From: Microbacterium sp. Leaf159
Lineage (GTDB): Bacteria > Actinomycetota > Actinomycetes > Actinomycetales > Microbacteriaceae
Direction of reading: 5' to 3'
NCBI RefSeq assembly: GCF_001423615.1
Contig: NZ_LMOU01000002.1
Coordinates: forward strand, 5,573 to 69,572
DNA length: 64,000 bases
Shown: piece after piece, positions 47,412-56,494 of the stretch
Position numbering within the stretch: the stretch's first letter is position 1
How the letters are laid out: each line of letters opens with the position of its first letter
Translations under genes and position numbers: made by a program
Notes under the pieces: model-generated
Told to the model about the DNA's origin: nothing
Database searches by the model: none
What the model saw: the letters and a program-made list of their open reading frames with translations, nothing else

Positions 47412-48595
47412 CCTTCGCCCCCGACGCGTCGGAGATCGCCGCGCCGCCCCGCGTTCATATCCGTACCGTGCGGGTACACCGATCGGGTGATGAGTCGGCC
47501 GTCACGGACCTCGCCCGTCGGCGCTATGACCTCGCTCACTCGTCTGACACCGTCGCTGCCACGCACGCAGTGCACCACCAGATCGACCGCGGCGGCGAGC
47601 GCCGGTGCGATGAAGGAGCGGTCGATGTTCCTGCCTGCCAGCAGCGGCAGGAGCGTCAGCCTGTCGAGAGCCTCGGACGCGGAGTTGGCGTGCACCGTGG
47701 CTGCACCCGGCACACCGGTGTTGAGTGCGAGGACGAGGTCGAGTGCCTCTGCATCCCTGACCTCGCCCACCACGAGGCGATCGGGACGCATTCTCAGCGC
47801 CTCCTTCACCAGCCGGCGCAGGGTGATCTCGCCTGTTCCCTCGAGACTCGCCTGGCGTCCCTGCAACGAGACGACGTCGGGGCCGTCGACGGCGAGCTCG
47901 AACGTCTCCTCGACCGTGATGATGCGCTGCTGATCCGCGCAGGATGCGAGGAGAGCGCCGAGGAACGTGGTCTTGCCCGCATGGGTTGCACCCGACACGA
48001 CGATGCTCTTGCCCTCTCTCATCGCCTGACGCAGGATGACCGCTAGGTCGGCGGGGAGCGCCCCGTGTGCGACGAGGGCATCGAGCGATCGGTAGCGCGG
48101 CAGGAACTTGCGGATGTTCACCGACCAGGACCCCCGCACCACATCCGCGATCGCCACGTGCAGTCGCGAGCCATCCGGCAATGACGCGTCGACGAAGGGT
48201 TGGCTGATGTCGACCCGGCGACCGGTCGACTGCAGCATCCGCTCGACGAGGTCCCGCAGCTGCGCGTCGCTCAGCCGCAGAGCGAGCCGCTGTGAGACTC
48301 CTCCGCGCGCCACATGGATGCTCTCGGGGCCGTTGAGCCAGATCTCCTCGATCTCGGCATCGTCGAGCAGCGGCTGCAGCACGCCGAATCCGCTCACGGC
48401 GGCAAGGACATCGCGCACGCATGCGGCCTCGTCATCGATCGGAGTCTCACCCCGGGCGAGCGCGACATCGTTGAACCGCCGCACCTCGGCGAGAGCGACG
48501 ACGCGCGCGATCTCCGCATCGAGCGACGGGTCCGTACCCTCGGCGCGGAGGCGCTGACGGACACGCTCGACGACCAGGACGGAGGGGTGGATCAC
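47408..48595 (-). CDS. tadA: Pilus ATPase TadA/CpaF
   Basis: A 395-residue secretion ATPase. Walker A is VVSGATHAGKTTFLGALL near residue 195, the Asp/Glu boxes follow (ITVEETFEL, RLVVGEVRDAEAL), and His boxes lie around GAATVHANSA. It drives pilin assembly. First gene of the tadA-B-C-flp-tadE-tadE-tadG operon. The start is GTG at 48595 with no good ribosome site; GAGGAT six bases upstream is a weak -10. Confidence 0.93.
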   Translation of the reverse strand: MIHPSVLVVERVRQRLRAEGTDPSLDAEIARVVALAEVRRFNDVALARGETPIDDEAACVRDVLAAVSGFGVLQPLLDDAEIEEIWLNGPESIHVARGGVSQRLALRLSDAQLRDLVERMLQSTGRRVDISQPFVDASLPDGSRLHVAIADVVRGSWSVNIRKFLPRYRSLDALVAHGALPADLAVILRQAMREGKSIVVSGATHAGKTTFLGALLASCADQQRIITVEETFELAVDGPDVVSLQGRQASLEGTGEITLRRLVKEALRMRPDRLVVGEVRDAEALDLVLALNTGVPGAATVHANSASEALDRLTLLPLLAGRNIDRSFIAPALAAAVDLVVHCVRGSDGVRRVSEVIAPTGEVRDGRLITRSVYPHGTDMNAGRRGDLRRVGGEG

Positions 48596-48698
48596 CCGAG
48601 CATCCTCGCAAGGATCCCGCTCCCGCCGCCGGAGTTATCCACAGCACGGTCCTCTCGCCTGCGGGCGGATCCTCAGCTACGCACGATCCCCCGATCAG

Positions 48699-48704
48699 TA
48701 GACT
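48699..48704 (+). promoter_or_regulatory. -10 hexamer of tRNA-Leu (TAGACT)
   Basis: Ends 11 bases before the tRNA 5' end, a normal distance for a short 5' leader. Confidence 0.5.
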
Positions 48705-48715
48705 GATTTCACCGC

Positions 48716-48797
48716 GCGGGAGTGGTGGAATTGGCAGACACGCAGGATTTAGGTTCCTGTGCTCTAGGGCGTGTGGGTTCAAGTCCCACCTTCCGCA
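48716..48797 (+). tRNA. tRNA-Leu (anticodon UAG)
   Basis: The 7-bp acceptor stem GCGGGAG pairs with CTTCCGC. The anticodon stem CAGGA/TCCTG holds the loop TTTAGGT, so the anticodon is UAG and reads CUA. A variable arm (GCTCTAGGGC) and T arm GTGGG-TTCAAGT-CCCAC complete the cloverleaf. CCA is not fully encoded (CCG follows). Confidence 0.96.
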
Positions 48798-48863
48798 CCG
48801 ATCAGTCGCATGCCGTGCGGCCGACGACTTGACCGCCGCACAGCGCACTACGACGGGAAATCC

Positions 48864-49634
48864 ATGCATCACGCCGCTCTCATCCCCTGGCTCGACCCCG
48901 CCACCATCATCGGTTCGGCCGGCCCCTGGGCGCTGCTCGTGGTGTGCTTCATCGTCTTCGCCGAGACCGGCCTGCTGGTCGGCTTCCTGCTGCCGGGCGA
49001 CACGCTGCTCGTGATCTCGGGTCTGCTGTCGCACCCGATCGCCGGCTCCGAGCACGGCGTCTTCGGCCTGAACGTCTGGATCGTCGCTCTGCTGATCGGA
49101 TTGTCCGCCTTCGTCGGTGGTGAAGTCGGATATCTGATCGGCCACAAGGGTGGGCCTGCGGTCTTCGAACGCAAGGAATCGGGCCTCTTCAGCAAGAAGA
49201 ACGTCGAGCGCACCAACGCGTTCTTCGAGCGCTTCGGGGGCATCACCGTCATCCTCGCCCGCTTCGTGCCGATCGTCCGCACATTCGCGCCGGTCGCTGC
49301 CGGCGTCGGCCACATGCCGTGGCGCCGCTACACGCTCTACAACCTCATCGGCGCCATCCTCTGGGGCTTCGGCCTCACGATGTTCGGCTACGCGATCGGC
49401 TTCATCCCGCCGATCGCCCAGTTCGTCGAGAGCTACATCGATCTGATCCTGCTCGCGGCCGTCGGCGGCACCGCGCTGATCACGCTCTGGCACTACCTGT
49501 CCGAGCGCCACAAGGCCAAGAAGGAAGCCGCGGCAGGCGAGGGCGAGACCGACGCGACCGAGGCGGAAGAGCTCGCACTCGACCCCGAGGTCTTCGACCG
49601 TGCTCCCGACCTCGACGGAGACGGCAAGCACTGA
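48864..49634 (+). CDS. DedA family membrane protein
   Basis: A 256-residue polytopic protein. DedA features: ETGLLVGFLLPGDTLLVISG near residue 30, GEVGYLIGHKGG near 75, the basic motif RFVPIVRTFAPVAAGVGHM near 140 and YTLYNLIGAILWG. Acidic C-terminal tail (about 220-256). DedA proteins act in membrane homeostasis, some as undecaprenyl-phosphate flippases; role here unknown. The ATG at 48864 has GGGAAA upstream; the frame upstream runs into the tRNA. Confidence 0.92.
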   Translation: MHHAALIPWLDPATIIGSAGPWALLVVCFIVFAETGLLVGFLLPGDTLLVISGLLSHPIAGSEHGVFGLNVWIVALLIGLSAFVGGEVGYLIGHKGGPAVFERKESGLFSKKNVERTNAFFERFGGITVILARFVPIVRTFAPVAAGVGHMPWRRYTLYNLIGAILWGFGLTMFGYAIGFIPPIAQFVESYIDLILLAAVGGTALITLWHYLSERHKAKKEAAAGEGETDATEAEELALDPEVFDRAPDLDGDGKH

Positions 49635-49653
49635 CCTCGAACGAGCGAAACAG

Positions 49654-49677
49654 GGCGGGCTGAGTTCTCAGCCCGCC
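49654..49677. terminator. Terminator between DedA and Ku genes
   Basis: A 10-bp perfect stem with a GTTC loop, followed on the plus strand by TTCTTCTT. It overlaps the Ku stop codon and should serve both genes. Confidence 0.85.
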
Positions 49678-50522
49678 TTCTTCTTGCTCGGGGTCTTCTT
49701 GGTGCTCGCCTTGGTGTCGGCTGACTCCGAACGCGCGGCCTTGGTGCGCGCGACACTGGCGCGCAGCGCCTCCATCAGGTCGATGACCTCACCGCTCTTG
49801 GCATCGCCCTCGGCCTCGCCGAAGGTCTCCGACACGTCGAACGTGTCACCCGCCTCGATCTTGGCGTCGATCAGGGTGCGCAGCTCCTTCTGGTACTCGT
49901 CGACGAACGACTCGGGGTCGAAGTCGGCCGAATAGCTGTCGACAAGGGATGCCGAGAGCTCGAGCTCCTTCTTCGAGATCCGGACATCCTCATCCAACGC
50001 CGGGAACTCCGCCTCTCGCACCTCATCCGCCCACAGCAGCGTCTGCAGCACCAGCACCTTGCCGCGCACGCGGAGTGCCGCGAGGCGGGTCTTCTGCCGC
50101 AGAGTGAACCGCACGATCGCCGTGCGGTCGGTCTGCTCGAGCGTCTTGCGCAGCAGAACGTAGGCCTTGGGCGACTTCGAGTCGGGCTCGAGGTAGTACG
50201 GCTTGTCGAGAGTGAGCAGATCGACCTGATCCGACGGCACGAACTCGACCACGTCGATCTCGCGGCTCTTCTCGGCGGGCAGCGCTGCCAGGTCGTCCTT
50301 CGTGAGCACGACCGTCTGGCCCTCGTCGACGTACGCGCGATCGATGTCGGCATACGCCACCGTCTCGCCGCACACCTCGCAGGTGCGCTGATAGCGGATG
50401 CGACCGCCGTCTTTCTCGTGCACCTGATGCAGCGGCACGTCGTGGTCCTCCGTCGCGGAGTACACCTTGACAGGCACATTCACGAGGCCGAAGGTCAGCG
50501 CGCCCTTCCAGATCGTTCTCAT
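49668..50522 (-). CDS. ku: Non-homologous end-joining protein Ku
   Basis: Homodimeric DNA-end ring of bacterial NHEJ. The start MRTIWKGALTFGLVNVPVKV and the bridge region YQRTCEVCGETV, DDLAALPAEKSREIDV and YYLEPDSKSPKAYVLLRKTL are typical. The C-terminal Lys/Ser/Thr tail (about 255-284) probably binds DNA. The ATG at 50522 is preferred over 50537. Divergent from ligD with a 58-base gap. It recruits LigD to double-strand breaks. Confidence 0.95.
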   Translation of the reverse strand: MRTIWKGALTFGLVNVPVKVYSATEDHDVPLHQVHEKDGGRIRYQRTCEVCGETVAYADIDRAYVDEGQTVVLTKDDLAALPAEKSREIDVVEFVPSDQVDLLTLDKPYYLEPDSKSPKAYVLLRKTLEQTDRTAIVRFTLRQKTRLAALRVRGKVLVLQTLLWADEVREAEFPALDEDVRISKKELELSASLVDSYSADFDPESFVDEYQKELRTLIDAKIEAGDTFDVSETFGEAEGDAKSGEVIDLMEALRASVARTKAARSESADTKASTKKTPSKKKAG

Positions 50523-50568
50523 GCCCCCAGTGAACACCAGGCGCCCCGGTCGCGGCCAGTACCTTGAC

Positions 50569-50574
50569 TACGCT
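50569..50574 (+). promoter_or_regulatory. -10 hexamer of ligD (TACGCT)
   Basis: Ends six bases before the ATG at 50581. Confidence 0.5.
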
Positions 50575-50580
50575 GGCGCT

Positions 50581-52563
50581 ATGGCTCCGGAGGCGCAGAA
50601 CGTGCAGATCGACGGCCGCCGCCTGCGCATCACCAACCTCGACAAGGTCGTCTACCCCGAGACCGGCACGACCAAGGGCGAGATCATCGCCTATTACACG
50701 GCGATCGCGCCCCACATCCTCCCCCTCCTCGAGGGTCGCCCGGTCACCCGCAAGCGCTGGGTCGAGGGGGTCGGAACGGCTGAGCATCCGGCCGATTCCT
50801 TCTTCACGAAACAGCTCGAGCCCGGAGCGCCCAGCTGGATCCCGCGGCACGAGATCCGTCACTCCGACGGCCCGAAGGAGTATCCGCTCGTCGACGATGT
50901 GCCGACCCTCGTCTGGCTCGCCCAGGTCGCCGCGATCGAGCTGCACGTGCCACAGTGGCGCTTCGCATCGGACGGCCTGCCGGGCAACCCCGACCGCCTC
51001 GTGCTCGACCTCGATCCCGGCCCCGGCGTCGGTCTCGCCCAGTGCGCCGAGGTCGCGCGGATCGCCCGCGGTCTGCTCACCGACATCGGCCTCGACCCCG
51101 TTCCCGTCACCAGCGGCAGCAAGGGCATCCACCTGTATGCCGCTCTTCCCGGTCAGCAGACCAGCGACGAGATCTCGGCGGTCGTGAAGGAGATCGCTCG
51201 CCTCATCGAGACCGAGCACCCCGATCTCGCCACCAGCACGATGGCGAAGGCCGCCCGCGGCGGCAAGGTCTTTCTCGACTGGAGCCAGAACAACGGCAAG
51301 AAGACGACCATCTCGCCGTACTCGATGCGCGGCCGGGCACAGCCCTGGGTGGCCGCGCCCCGCACCTGGGATGAACTCGACGACCCCGACCTGGCGCAAC
51401 TCGACTTCGCGACGGTGCTGGAGCGCGCGGAATCAGGGATCGATCCGATCGCACCACTGCGCACCGAACACGCACCGCACGTGCAGACGACGAGCCCCGC
51501 AGCATCCGATGAGGACGCCGCCTCCGCACAGCCCGCCGCACCAGCGCGACACCGCCCGCGGATCTCCGGCGCGGCGAGTGCCCCGGCATCCTCGGCCCCG
51601 GCATCCGTGTCTCCGATGCTCGCCGAGAACGGCACCCCGGCGATCGCCCGCGGGCTCAGCTCGCCCTCCTGGGTCGAGGTGAAGTGGGACGGCATCCGTG
51701 CGATCGGCACCTGGGCGGACGGGCGGATGCTGCTGCATGCCCGCAGCGGCACGGACATCACCGCCCGCTACCCCGAGCTCACCGCGGACGGCGCCCCCTT
51801 CCTGCCGGTCGCCGACGCGATCGTCGACGGGGAGATCGTCGCGTTCGACTCGCACAGCAGGCCGAGCTTCTCGCTGCTGCAGAATCGCATGCACCTCACA
51901 CGGCCCCGCGAGATCGAACGCGAGGTCGTGCGCACCCCGATCGTCTACATGGTCTTCGACCTGCTGCGCCTCGACGGGCACGACCTCAGCTCGATGCCGC
52001 TGTCGCAGCGACGCACTCTGCTCGAAGAGGTGGTCTCGGACCTGGAGGCCCCGGTCCAGGTGCCGCCCGTGTTCGACGACGTGGACGCCGCGCTGGCCGC
52101 GAGCGACGAGTTCGGTCTCGAGGGCGTGGTCGTGAAGGACCCCGCATCCCGCTATCGCGCGGGGCAGCGCTCCCCCGCCTGGCTCAAACTCAAGCTCACC
52201 CGGATGCAGGAGGTCGTGATCGTCGGCATCCGTCCGGGCAAGGGCGACCGCGAGGGCACGTTCGGTTCACTGCTGCTCGCGGTACCGGACTCCGGACGGC
52301 TGCGATACGTGGGACGCGTCGGCACCGGCTTCACCGACCGGATGCTCCGCGATCTGCTCGCACGCCTCGCGCCGCTGCGCGTCGAATCGGCGCCTCTGGG
52401 CGGGGTGCCCGCTCTCGACGCCTCTGACGCACTGTGGGTGGAGCCGGAGCTGGTCGGCGAGGTGGAGTTCGCGAACTGGACCCCCGACGGCGTCCTCCGC
52501 CACTCCCGCTGGCGGGGCCTACGACCCGACAAATCTCCCGATGAGGTCGTCGTCGAGAGCTGA
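50581..52563 (+). CDS. ligD: LigD-type polymerase-ligase, without phosphoesterase domain
   Basis: A 660-residue NHEJ enzyme. Residues 1-300 are the primase-polymerase domain (LDLDPGPG with the catalytic Asp pair, VTSGSKGIHLYA). An Ala/Pro/Ser linker (about 300-345) precedes the ATP-dependent ligase: nucleotidyl lysine in VEVKWDGIRAI near residue 367, then IVDGEIVAFD, EGVVVKDP and LKLKLTR. The 3'-phosphoesterase domain of mycobacterial LigD is missing, so end cleaning must come from another protein. ATG 50581 has a -10 six bases upstream; the frame is open further upstream into the Ku promoter. Confidence 0.94.
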   Translation: MAPEAQNVQIDGRRLRITNLDKVVYPETGTTKGEIIAYYTAIAPHILPLLEGRPVTRKRWVEGVGTAEHPADSFFTKQLEPGAPSWIPRHEIRHSDGPKEYPLVDDVPTLVWLAQVAAIELHVPQWRFASDGLPGNPDRLVLDLDPGPGVGLAQCAEVARIARGLLTDIGLDPVPVTSGSKGIHLYAALPGQQTSDEISAVVKEIARLIETEHPDLATSTMAKAARGGKVFLDWSQNNGKKTTISPYSMRGRAQPWVAAPRTWDELDDPDLAQLDFATVLERAESGIDPIAPLRTEHAPHVQTTSPAASDEDAASAQPAAPARHRPRISGAASAPASSAPASVSPMLAENGTPAIARGLSSPSWVEVKWDGIRAIGTWADGRMLLHARSGTDITARYPELTADGAPFLPVADAIVDGEIVAFDSHSRPSFSLLQNRMHLTRPREIEREVVRTPIVYMVFDLLRLDGHDLSSMPLSQRRTLLEEVVSDLEAPVQVPPVFDDVDAALAASDEFGLEGVVVKDPASRYRAGQRSPAWLKLKLTRMQEVVIVGIRPGKGDREGTFGSLLLAVPDSGRLRYVGRVGTGFTDRMLRDLLARLAPLRVESAPLGGVPALDASDALWVEPELVGEVEFANWTPDGVLRHSRWRGLRPDKSPDEVVVES

Positions 52564-52567
52564 CCCG

Positions 52568-53488
52568 TCACGCGTGATGCGGTTCGCAGTCCGACTGCTC
52601 GGCCGGTTCGATCTGGAAGGTCGAATGCTCCACGTCGAAGTGATGCGCGAGACACGACTGCAGGTCGCTCAGCAGCTTCGCGGATCGCCCGTCGGCGAGG
52701 AGCGCCGGTTCGACGCTGACGTGCGCGCTGAAGACCGGAGCACCGCGGGTCAGCTGCCACACGTGCACATCGTGCACTCCGACGACCCCGTCGTAGTCGA
52801 GCAGGTGCTGGCGGATGTCGCTGACCGCCGTGCCCTCAGGAGCCGACTCGGAGAGCACCGAGAACACTTCGCGCAACAGCGCGATCGCGCGCGGGATGAT
52901 CAGCACGGCGATCATGATCGACGCGAGTGCGTCTGCCGGCATCCACCCCGTCGTCACGATCACGATCGCGGCGATGATCACCATCGCCGAGCCGATCAGG
53001 TCGCCCATCACCTCGAGGTATGCGCCGCGGACGTTGATGCTGGTGCGCTGCGCACGACTCAGCAGCCACATCGAGATCGCATTGGCGACGAGGCCCACGA
53101 TCGCGACGATGAGCATCAGGCCTCCGGCGACCTCGGTCTCGCCCGGGTCGATCAGCCGACCGACGGCCTCGATCCCGACCCACCCGGCGAGCAGGATCAG
53201 GATGATCGCGTTGATCAGCGCCCCGAACACCTCGGCGCGCTGATACCCGAAAGTGCGGCGGTCATCGGCCGGTCGCGCGGCGACGGCTGCGGCGATCAGC
53301 GCGATCACGAGCGCCGATGCGTCGGTGAACATATGAGCTGCATCCGCCAGCAGCGCGAGCGAACCGGTGAGGATCGCGCCCACGACCTGCACGACCATGA
53401 TGGTCGCGGTCAGGCTCAGCGAGATCGCCAGGAGACGGCGATGACTCGCAGAGCGGATGCCGCCGGCGGCGGGCGCGTGATCGTGCAT
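52568..53488 (-). CDS. Cation diffusion facilitator (zinc-type efflux)
   Basis: A 306-residue CDF transporter. A His-rich start (MHDHAPAAGG), six membrane helices, the metal site HMFTDASAL near residue 52 and the second site around YLEVMGDLIGS; the C-terminal domain (about 215-306) ends HHFDVEHSTFQIE. It exports zinc or a similar divalent ion using the proton gradient. Single gene, convergent with ligD four bases away. TAGCCT lies six bases before the ATG. Confidence 0.92.
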   Translation of the reverse strand: MHDHAPAAGGIRSASHRRLLAISLSLTATIMVVQVVGAILTGSLALLADAAHMFTDASALVIALIAAAVAARPADDRRTFGYQRAEVFGALINAIILILLAGWVGIEAVGRLIDPGETEVAGGLMLIVAIVGLVANAISMWLLSRAQRTSINVRGAYLEVMGDLIGSAMVIIAAIVIVTTGWMPADALASIMIAVLIIPRAIALLREVFSVLSESAPEGTAVSDIRQHLLDYDGVVGVHDVHVWQLTRGAPVFSAHVSVEPALLADGRSAKLLSDLQSCLAHHFDVEHSTFQIEPAEQSDCEPHHA

Positions 53489-53494
53489 GCCTCC

Positions 53495-53500
53495 AGGCTA
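53495..53500 (-). promoter_or_regulatory. -10 hexamer of the CDF gene (TAGCCT)
   Basis: Ends six bases before the ATG; the six bases GGAGGC also look like a ribosome site but are too close to serve as one. Confidence 0.5.
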
Positions 53501-53571
53501 GACCGGCGATCGTGCCGTTCGGCGGGTCTGCGCGCAGTCGGGAATGGTGATGATTCTCAGTAACCGCGCCT

Positions 53572-54147
53572 TCAGCGCCGTCGGGTGTACTCGAGCACGA
53601 CGCAGCCGTTGTCGAACGAGCGCACCTGATCGAGGCCGAACTGGACCGGTGCGAAGGGATGGCTTGTCATCGGGATGCCGGATCCGGCGATCACGGGATA
53701 CTTCTTGACGATCAGCCTGTCGATCTCATCGAGGAGCACGCCCGCGAGCACGGCACCGCCGGCCAGGTAGATGCCGAGACCGGGCTCCGCCTTGAGCTCG
53801 CGCACCCGCGCGACGGGATCCGTGCGGACGATCTCGACGTTCGGATCGTCCGGATCGGCCTGCGTGATGCTGAAGACGATCGTACGCAGCTGCGAGTAGG
53901 GATCGGTGATGCCGGCCTGCAGTGCTGGTTCGTAGGTGCGACGGCCCATCAGCACGGTGTCGAATCGGGTGAGCGGCTCGTCGACGCCTCCGCGGTCGGC
54001 GCGCACGAACGCTGGTTGGATGTCGGCGAGCTCGGTTCCCATCATCTCGGCGAACGCCGGGGTCACTGGATAGAAGTCGACCTCGTCCGCGGGTCCCGCG
54101 ATGAACCCGTCGAGGGTCACGCCGATGTAGTAGGTGAGTTCTCGCAT
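53572..54147 (-). CDS. Dihydrofolate-reductase-like (RibD C-terminal domain) protein
   Basis: A 191-residue soluble protein of the RibD_C fold. RELTYYIGVTLDGFIAG opens it, MGRRTYEPAL is the cofactor loop, and LAGGAVLAGVLLDEIDRLIVKKYPVIAG is the core. Not a housekeeping DHFR; such proteins are common accessory reductases of unknown substrate. The ATG at 54147 is chosen from the TTACTG hexamer eight bases upstream; an in-frame GTG at 54165 lies inside the inverted repeat. A perfect palindrome covers the promoter, so it is probably tightly regulated. Confidence 0.82.
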   Translation of the reverse strand: MRELTYYIGVTLDGFIAGPADEVDFYPVTPAFAEMMGTELADIQPAFVRADRGGVDEPLTRFDTVLMGRRTYEPALQAGITDPYSQLRTIVFSITQADPDDPNVEIVRTDPVARVRELKAEPGLGIYLAGGAVLAGVLLDEIDRLIVKKYPVIAGSGIPMTSHPFAPVQFGLDQVRSFDNGCVVLEYTRRR

Positions 54148-54155
54148 GTCGACCA

Positions 54156-54197
54156 CAGTAACCACTACGCATGAAGTACGTCAAGCGTAGTGGTTAC
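54156..54197 (-). promoter_or_regulatory. Promoter with palindromic operator upstream of the reductase gene
   Basis: On the minus strand: TTGACG (54179-54184), 17-base spacer, TTACTG (54156-54161), then ATG eight bases on. Two perfect 13-base arms (54158-54170 and 54185-54197) flank and overlap this promoter with a 14-base centre. A dimeric repressor bound here would block RNA polymerase. The regulator gene is not adjacent. The repeat could also act as a terminator after rdgB. Confidence 0.7.
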
Positions 54198-54208
54198 ATC
54201 TCGGTCGG

Positions 54209-54802
54209 TCAGAGATCGGCGAGCAACGGCACCAGTTCAGCGAACGCACGGGCACGGTGCGACTGCGCCTGCTTCTCGTCGGCGGTGAAGTCCCCCACGG
54301 TACGCTCGGCACCCTCCGGCTGGCCGTCCGGGATGAAGATCGGGTCGTAGCCGAACCCGCCCCCGCCGGATGCCTCGGGGGCCAGGCGGCCCGGCCAGTT
54401 CCCGACGACCACATGCTCGGCACCGCCGGGCGTCACCAGCGCGATCGTCGAGTTGAAGTGGGCGGCGCGGTGTGGATCCGCGATGTCACGGAGCTGGTCG
54501 AGCAGCAGCTCGAGGTTGGCCGCAGCATCCTTCTTCTGCCCCGCCCAGTAGGCGGAGAACACCCCGGGCGACCCGCCGAGCACGTCGACGCAGATCCCGG
54601 AGTCGTCGGCGAGGGCTGCGAGCCCCGTATGCAGCGATGCAGCACGCGCCTTGATGAGCGCATTCTCGGCGAAGGTCACGCCGTCCTCGACCGGCTCCGG
54701 GCCGTCGTATCCGACGACCTCGAGATCGGGACGCGTGGACGCGACGATCTGCTGGAACTCCGCGACCTTGTGCGGGTTGTGCGTGGCGAGGACGACCTTC
54801 AT
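54209..54802 (-). CDS. rdgB: RdgB/HAM1 non-canonical purine NTP pyrophosphatase
   Basis: Hydrolyses ITP, dITP and XTP so that they do not enter nucleic acid. VVLATHNPHKVAEFQQI binds the triphosphate, DDSGICVDVLGG is the metal site, and GFGYDPIFIPDGQ is the C-terminal signature. The 197 residues are normal. The ATG overlaps the rph stop (TGATG). Last gene of murI-rph-rdgB order, though murI has its own promoter. Confidence 0.95.
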   Translation of the reverse strand: MKVVLATHNPHKVAEFQQIVASTRPDLEVVGYDGPEPVEDGVTFAENALIKARAASLHTGLAALADDSGICVDVLGGSPGVFSAYWAGQKKDAAANLELLLDQLRDIADPHRAAHFNSTIALVTPGGAEHVVVGNWPGRLAPEASGGGGFGYDPIFIPDGQPEGAERTVGDFTADEKQAQSHRARAFAELVPLLADL

Positions 54803-55536
54803 CAGCCCGCGAGCGCCTTCAGCTGCTGGTCCTTCAGGTCGGCGCAGCCTGCGACGCCGAGTTCGAGAAGCGCATCGAGCTCTCGCTTGTCGAAAGGCGC
54901 GCCCTCGGCGGTGCCCTGCACCTCGACGAACAGACCACGACCGGTCACGACGATGTTCATGTCGGTCTCGGCGCGGACATCCTCGACATATGCGAGATCG
55001 AGCATGGGCTCGCCGTCGATGATCCCGACCGAGACGGCGGCGACGGAGTCGAGCAGCGGGGTCGAGTTCTTACCGATGAACTTCTTCTCGCGGCCCCATT
55101 CGATCGCATCGGCCAGAGCCACGTAGGCACCGGTGATCGCGGCGGTGCGCGTGCCTCCGTCGGCCTGCAGCACGTCGCAGTCGATCACGATCGTGTTCTC
55201 GCCGAGGGCCTTGGTGTCGACGACAGCGCGCAGCGCGCGGCCGATCAGGCGCGAGATCTCGTGCGTGCGGCCGCCGATGCGCCCCTTCACGCTCTCGCGG
55301 TCGTTGCGGCTGTTGGTCGCACGGGGAAGCATCGAGTACTCGGCGGTCACCCATCCCTTGCCCTTGCCGGTGAGCCACCGGGGCACGCCGTTCGTGAACG
55401 ATGCGGTGCACAGCACCTTGGTGCCGCCGAAGCTGATCAGAGCCGATCCCTCGGCGTGGCTGCTCCAGCCTCGCTCGATCGTGATCTCACGGAGCTGGTC
55501 GGTGGAGCGGCCGTCTGCGCGGACGATGCTGGTCAT
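54802..55536 (-). CDS. rph: Ribonuclease PH
   Basis: Phosphorolytic 3' exonuclease that trims tRNA ends. Motifs: [19 protein letters not shown] at the N-terminus, [36 protein letters not shown] with arginines for phosphate, and [19 protein letters not shown]. The 244 residues are typical. AAGGA lies five bases before the ATG. Confidence 0.96.
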   Translation of the reverse strand: MTSIVRADGRSTDQLREITIERGWSSHAEGSALISFGGTKVLCTASFTNGVPRWLTGKGKGWVTAEYSMLPRATNSRNDRESVKGRIGGRTHEISRLIGRALRAVVDTKALGENTIVIDCDVLQADGGTRTAAITGAYVALADAIEWGREKKFIGKNSTPLLDSVAAVSVGIIDGEPMLDLAYVEDVRAETDMNIVVTGRGLFVEVQGTAEGAPFDKRELDALLELGVAGCADLKDQQLKALAG

Positions 55537-55585
55537 GGGATTCCTTCGGTGGGGGTGGAAGAAGCGGATGGATGCTGCGGAGGAG

Positions 55586-56419
55586 TCAGAGCCCTGCGGC
55601 CGACTCCGGAAGCGTGATGACGCCGGTCTGCACGAGCTGCACGTCGCGCACCTCCCGGCCCATCAGACGGTTGGCGAGCGCGGTGAACTCGGTGGTCGAA
55701 TCGCCCGTCGCCTCGTAGACATACGACGCAGTGGCATCGGGCGATGCGAGAAGGTCGCCGCGCACCAGCTGGCGGTAGACGTCGCCCGCGGTCTCGTCGT
55801 CGCTGGAGACGAGCGTGACGCCCTCCCCCATCACATAGCTGATCGCGCCACGGAGGAACGGGTAGTGCGTGCATCCGAGCACCAGGGTGTCGACCTCTGC
55901 GTCACGCAGCGGCGCGAGGTACTCCTCGGCGGTCGCGAGGACCTCGGGCGTGCCGGTGATCCCTCCCTCGACGAACTCGACGAACCGCGGGCACGCGGCG
56001 GTGAAGACCTCGAGACGCTCGTTGACCTCGAGCATGTCCTGGTAGGCGCGCGAGCCGATCGTCCCGACGGTGCCGATGACGCCCACGCGCCCGTTGCGCG
56101 TGGTCGACACTGCGCGGCGCACGGCGGGGCCGATGACCTCGACGACCGGGACGTCATAGCGCTCGCGCGCATCGCGCAGCATCGCAGCGGATGCCGTGTT
56201 GCAGGCGATCACGAGCATCTTGACGCCCTGATCGACCAGCGTGTCGAGCACCTCGAGGCTGTAGCGACGCACATCGGCGATCGGCTTAGGGCCATACGGC
56301 GAGTGCGCGGTGTCGCCGATGTAGACGAACGATTCCCGGGGCAGCTGGGCTCTGATGGCTCTGGCCACCGTGAGTCCGCCGACACCGGAGTCGAAGATTC
56401 CGATCGGGGCGTCGTTCAT
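55586..56419 (-). CDS. murI: Glutamate racemase
   Basis: Makes D-glutamate for peptidoglycan. [16 protein letters not shown] binds substrate, the two catalytic cysteines are in VIACNTASA near residue 75 and [13 protein letters not shown] near residue 188. The 277 residues fit. TAGGCT ends eight bases before the ATG, so it has its own near-leaderless promoter, divergent from pncB. 49 bases separate it from rph. Confidence 0.96.
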   Translation of the reverse strand: MNDAPIGIFDSGVGGLTVARAIRAQLPRESFVYIGDTAHSPYGPKPIADVRRYSLEVLDTLVDQGVKMLVIACNTASAAMLRDARERYDVPVVEVIGPAVRRAVSTTRNGRVGVIGTVGTIGSRAYQDMLEVNERLEVFTAACPRFVEFVEGGITGTPEVLATAEEYLAPLRDAEVDTLVLGCTHYPFLRGAISYVMGEGVTLVSSDDETAGDVYRQLVRGDLLASPDATASYVYEATGDSTTEFTALANRLMGREVRDVQLVQTGVITLPESAAGL

Positions 56420-56427
56420 GACTCACC

Positions 56428-56433
56428 AGCCTA
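56428..56433 (-). promoter_or_regulatory. -10 hexamer of murI (TAGGCT)
   Basis: Ends eight bases before the murI ATG. Confidence 0.45.
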
Positions 56434-56482
56434 CCCGCGCGCACGCCGCGTCATGCTCAGCAACCCGGGCGGATGTCGTCAC

Positions 56483-56488
56483 TAAGCT
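56483..56488 (+). promoter_or_regulatory. -10 hexamer of pncB (TAAGCT)
   Basis: Ends six bases before the pncB ATG. Confidence 0.5.
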
Positions 56489-56494
56489 GAGCGC

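Noticed and set aside
48635..48643. Perfect DnaA box TTATCCACA upstream of tadA and the tRNA
   Set aside because: It is a single copy with no AT-rich repeat cluster, dnaA or dnaN nearby. Not an origin; probably chance.
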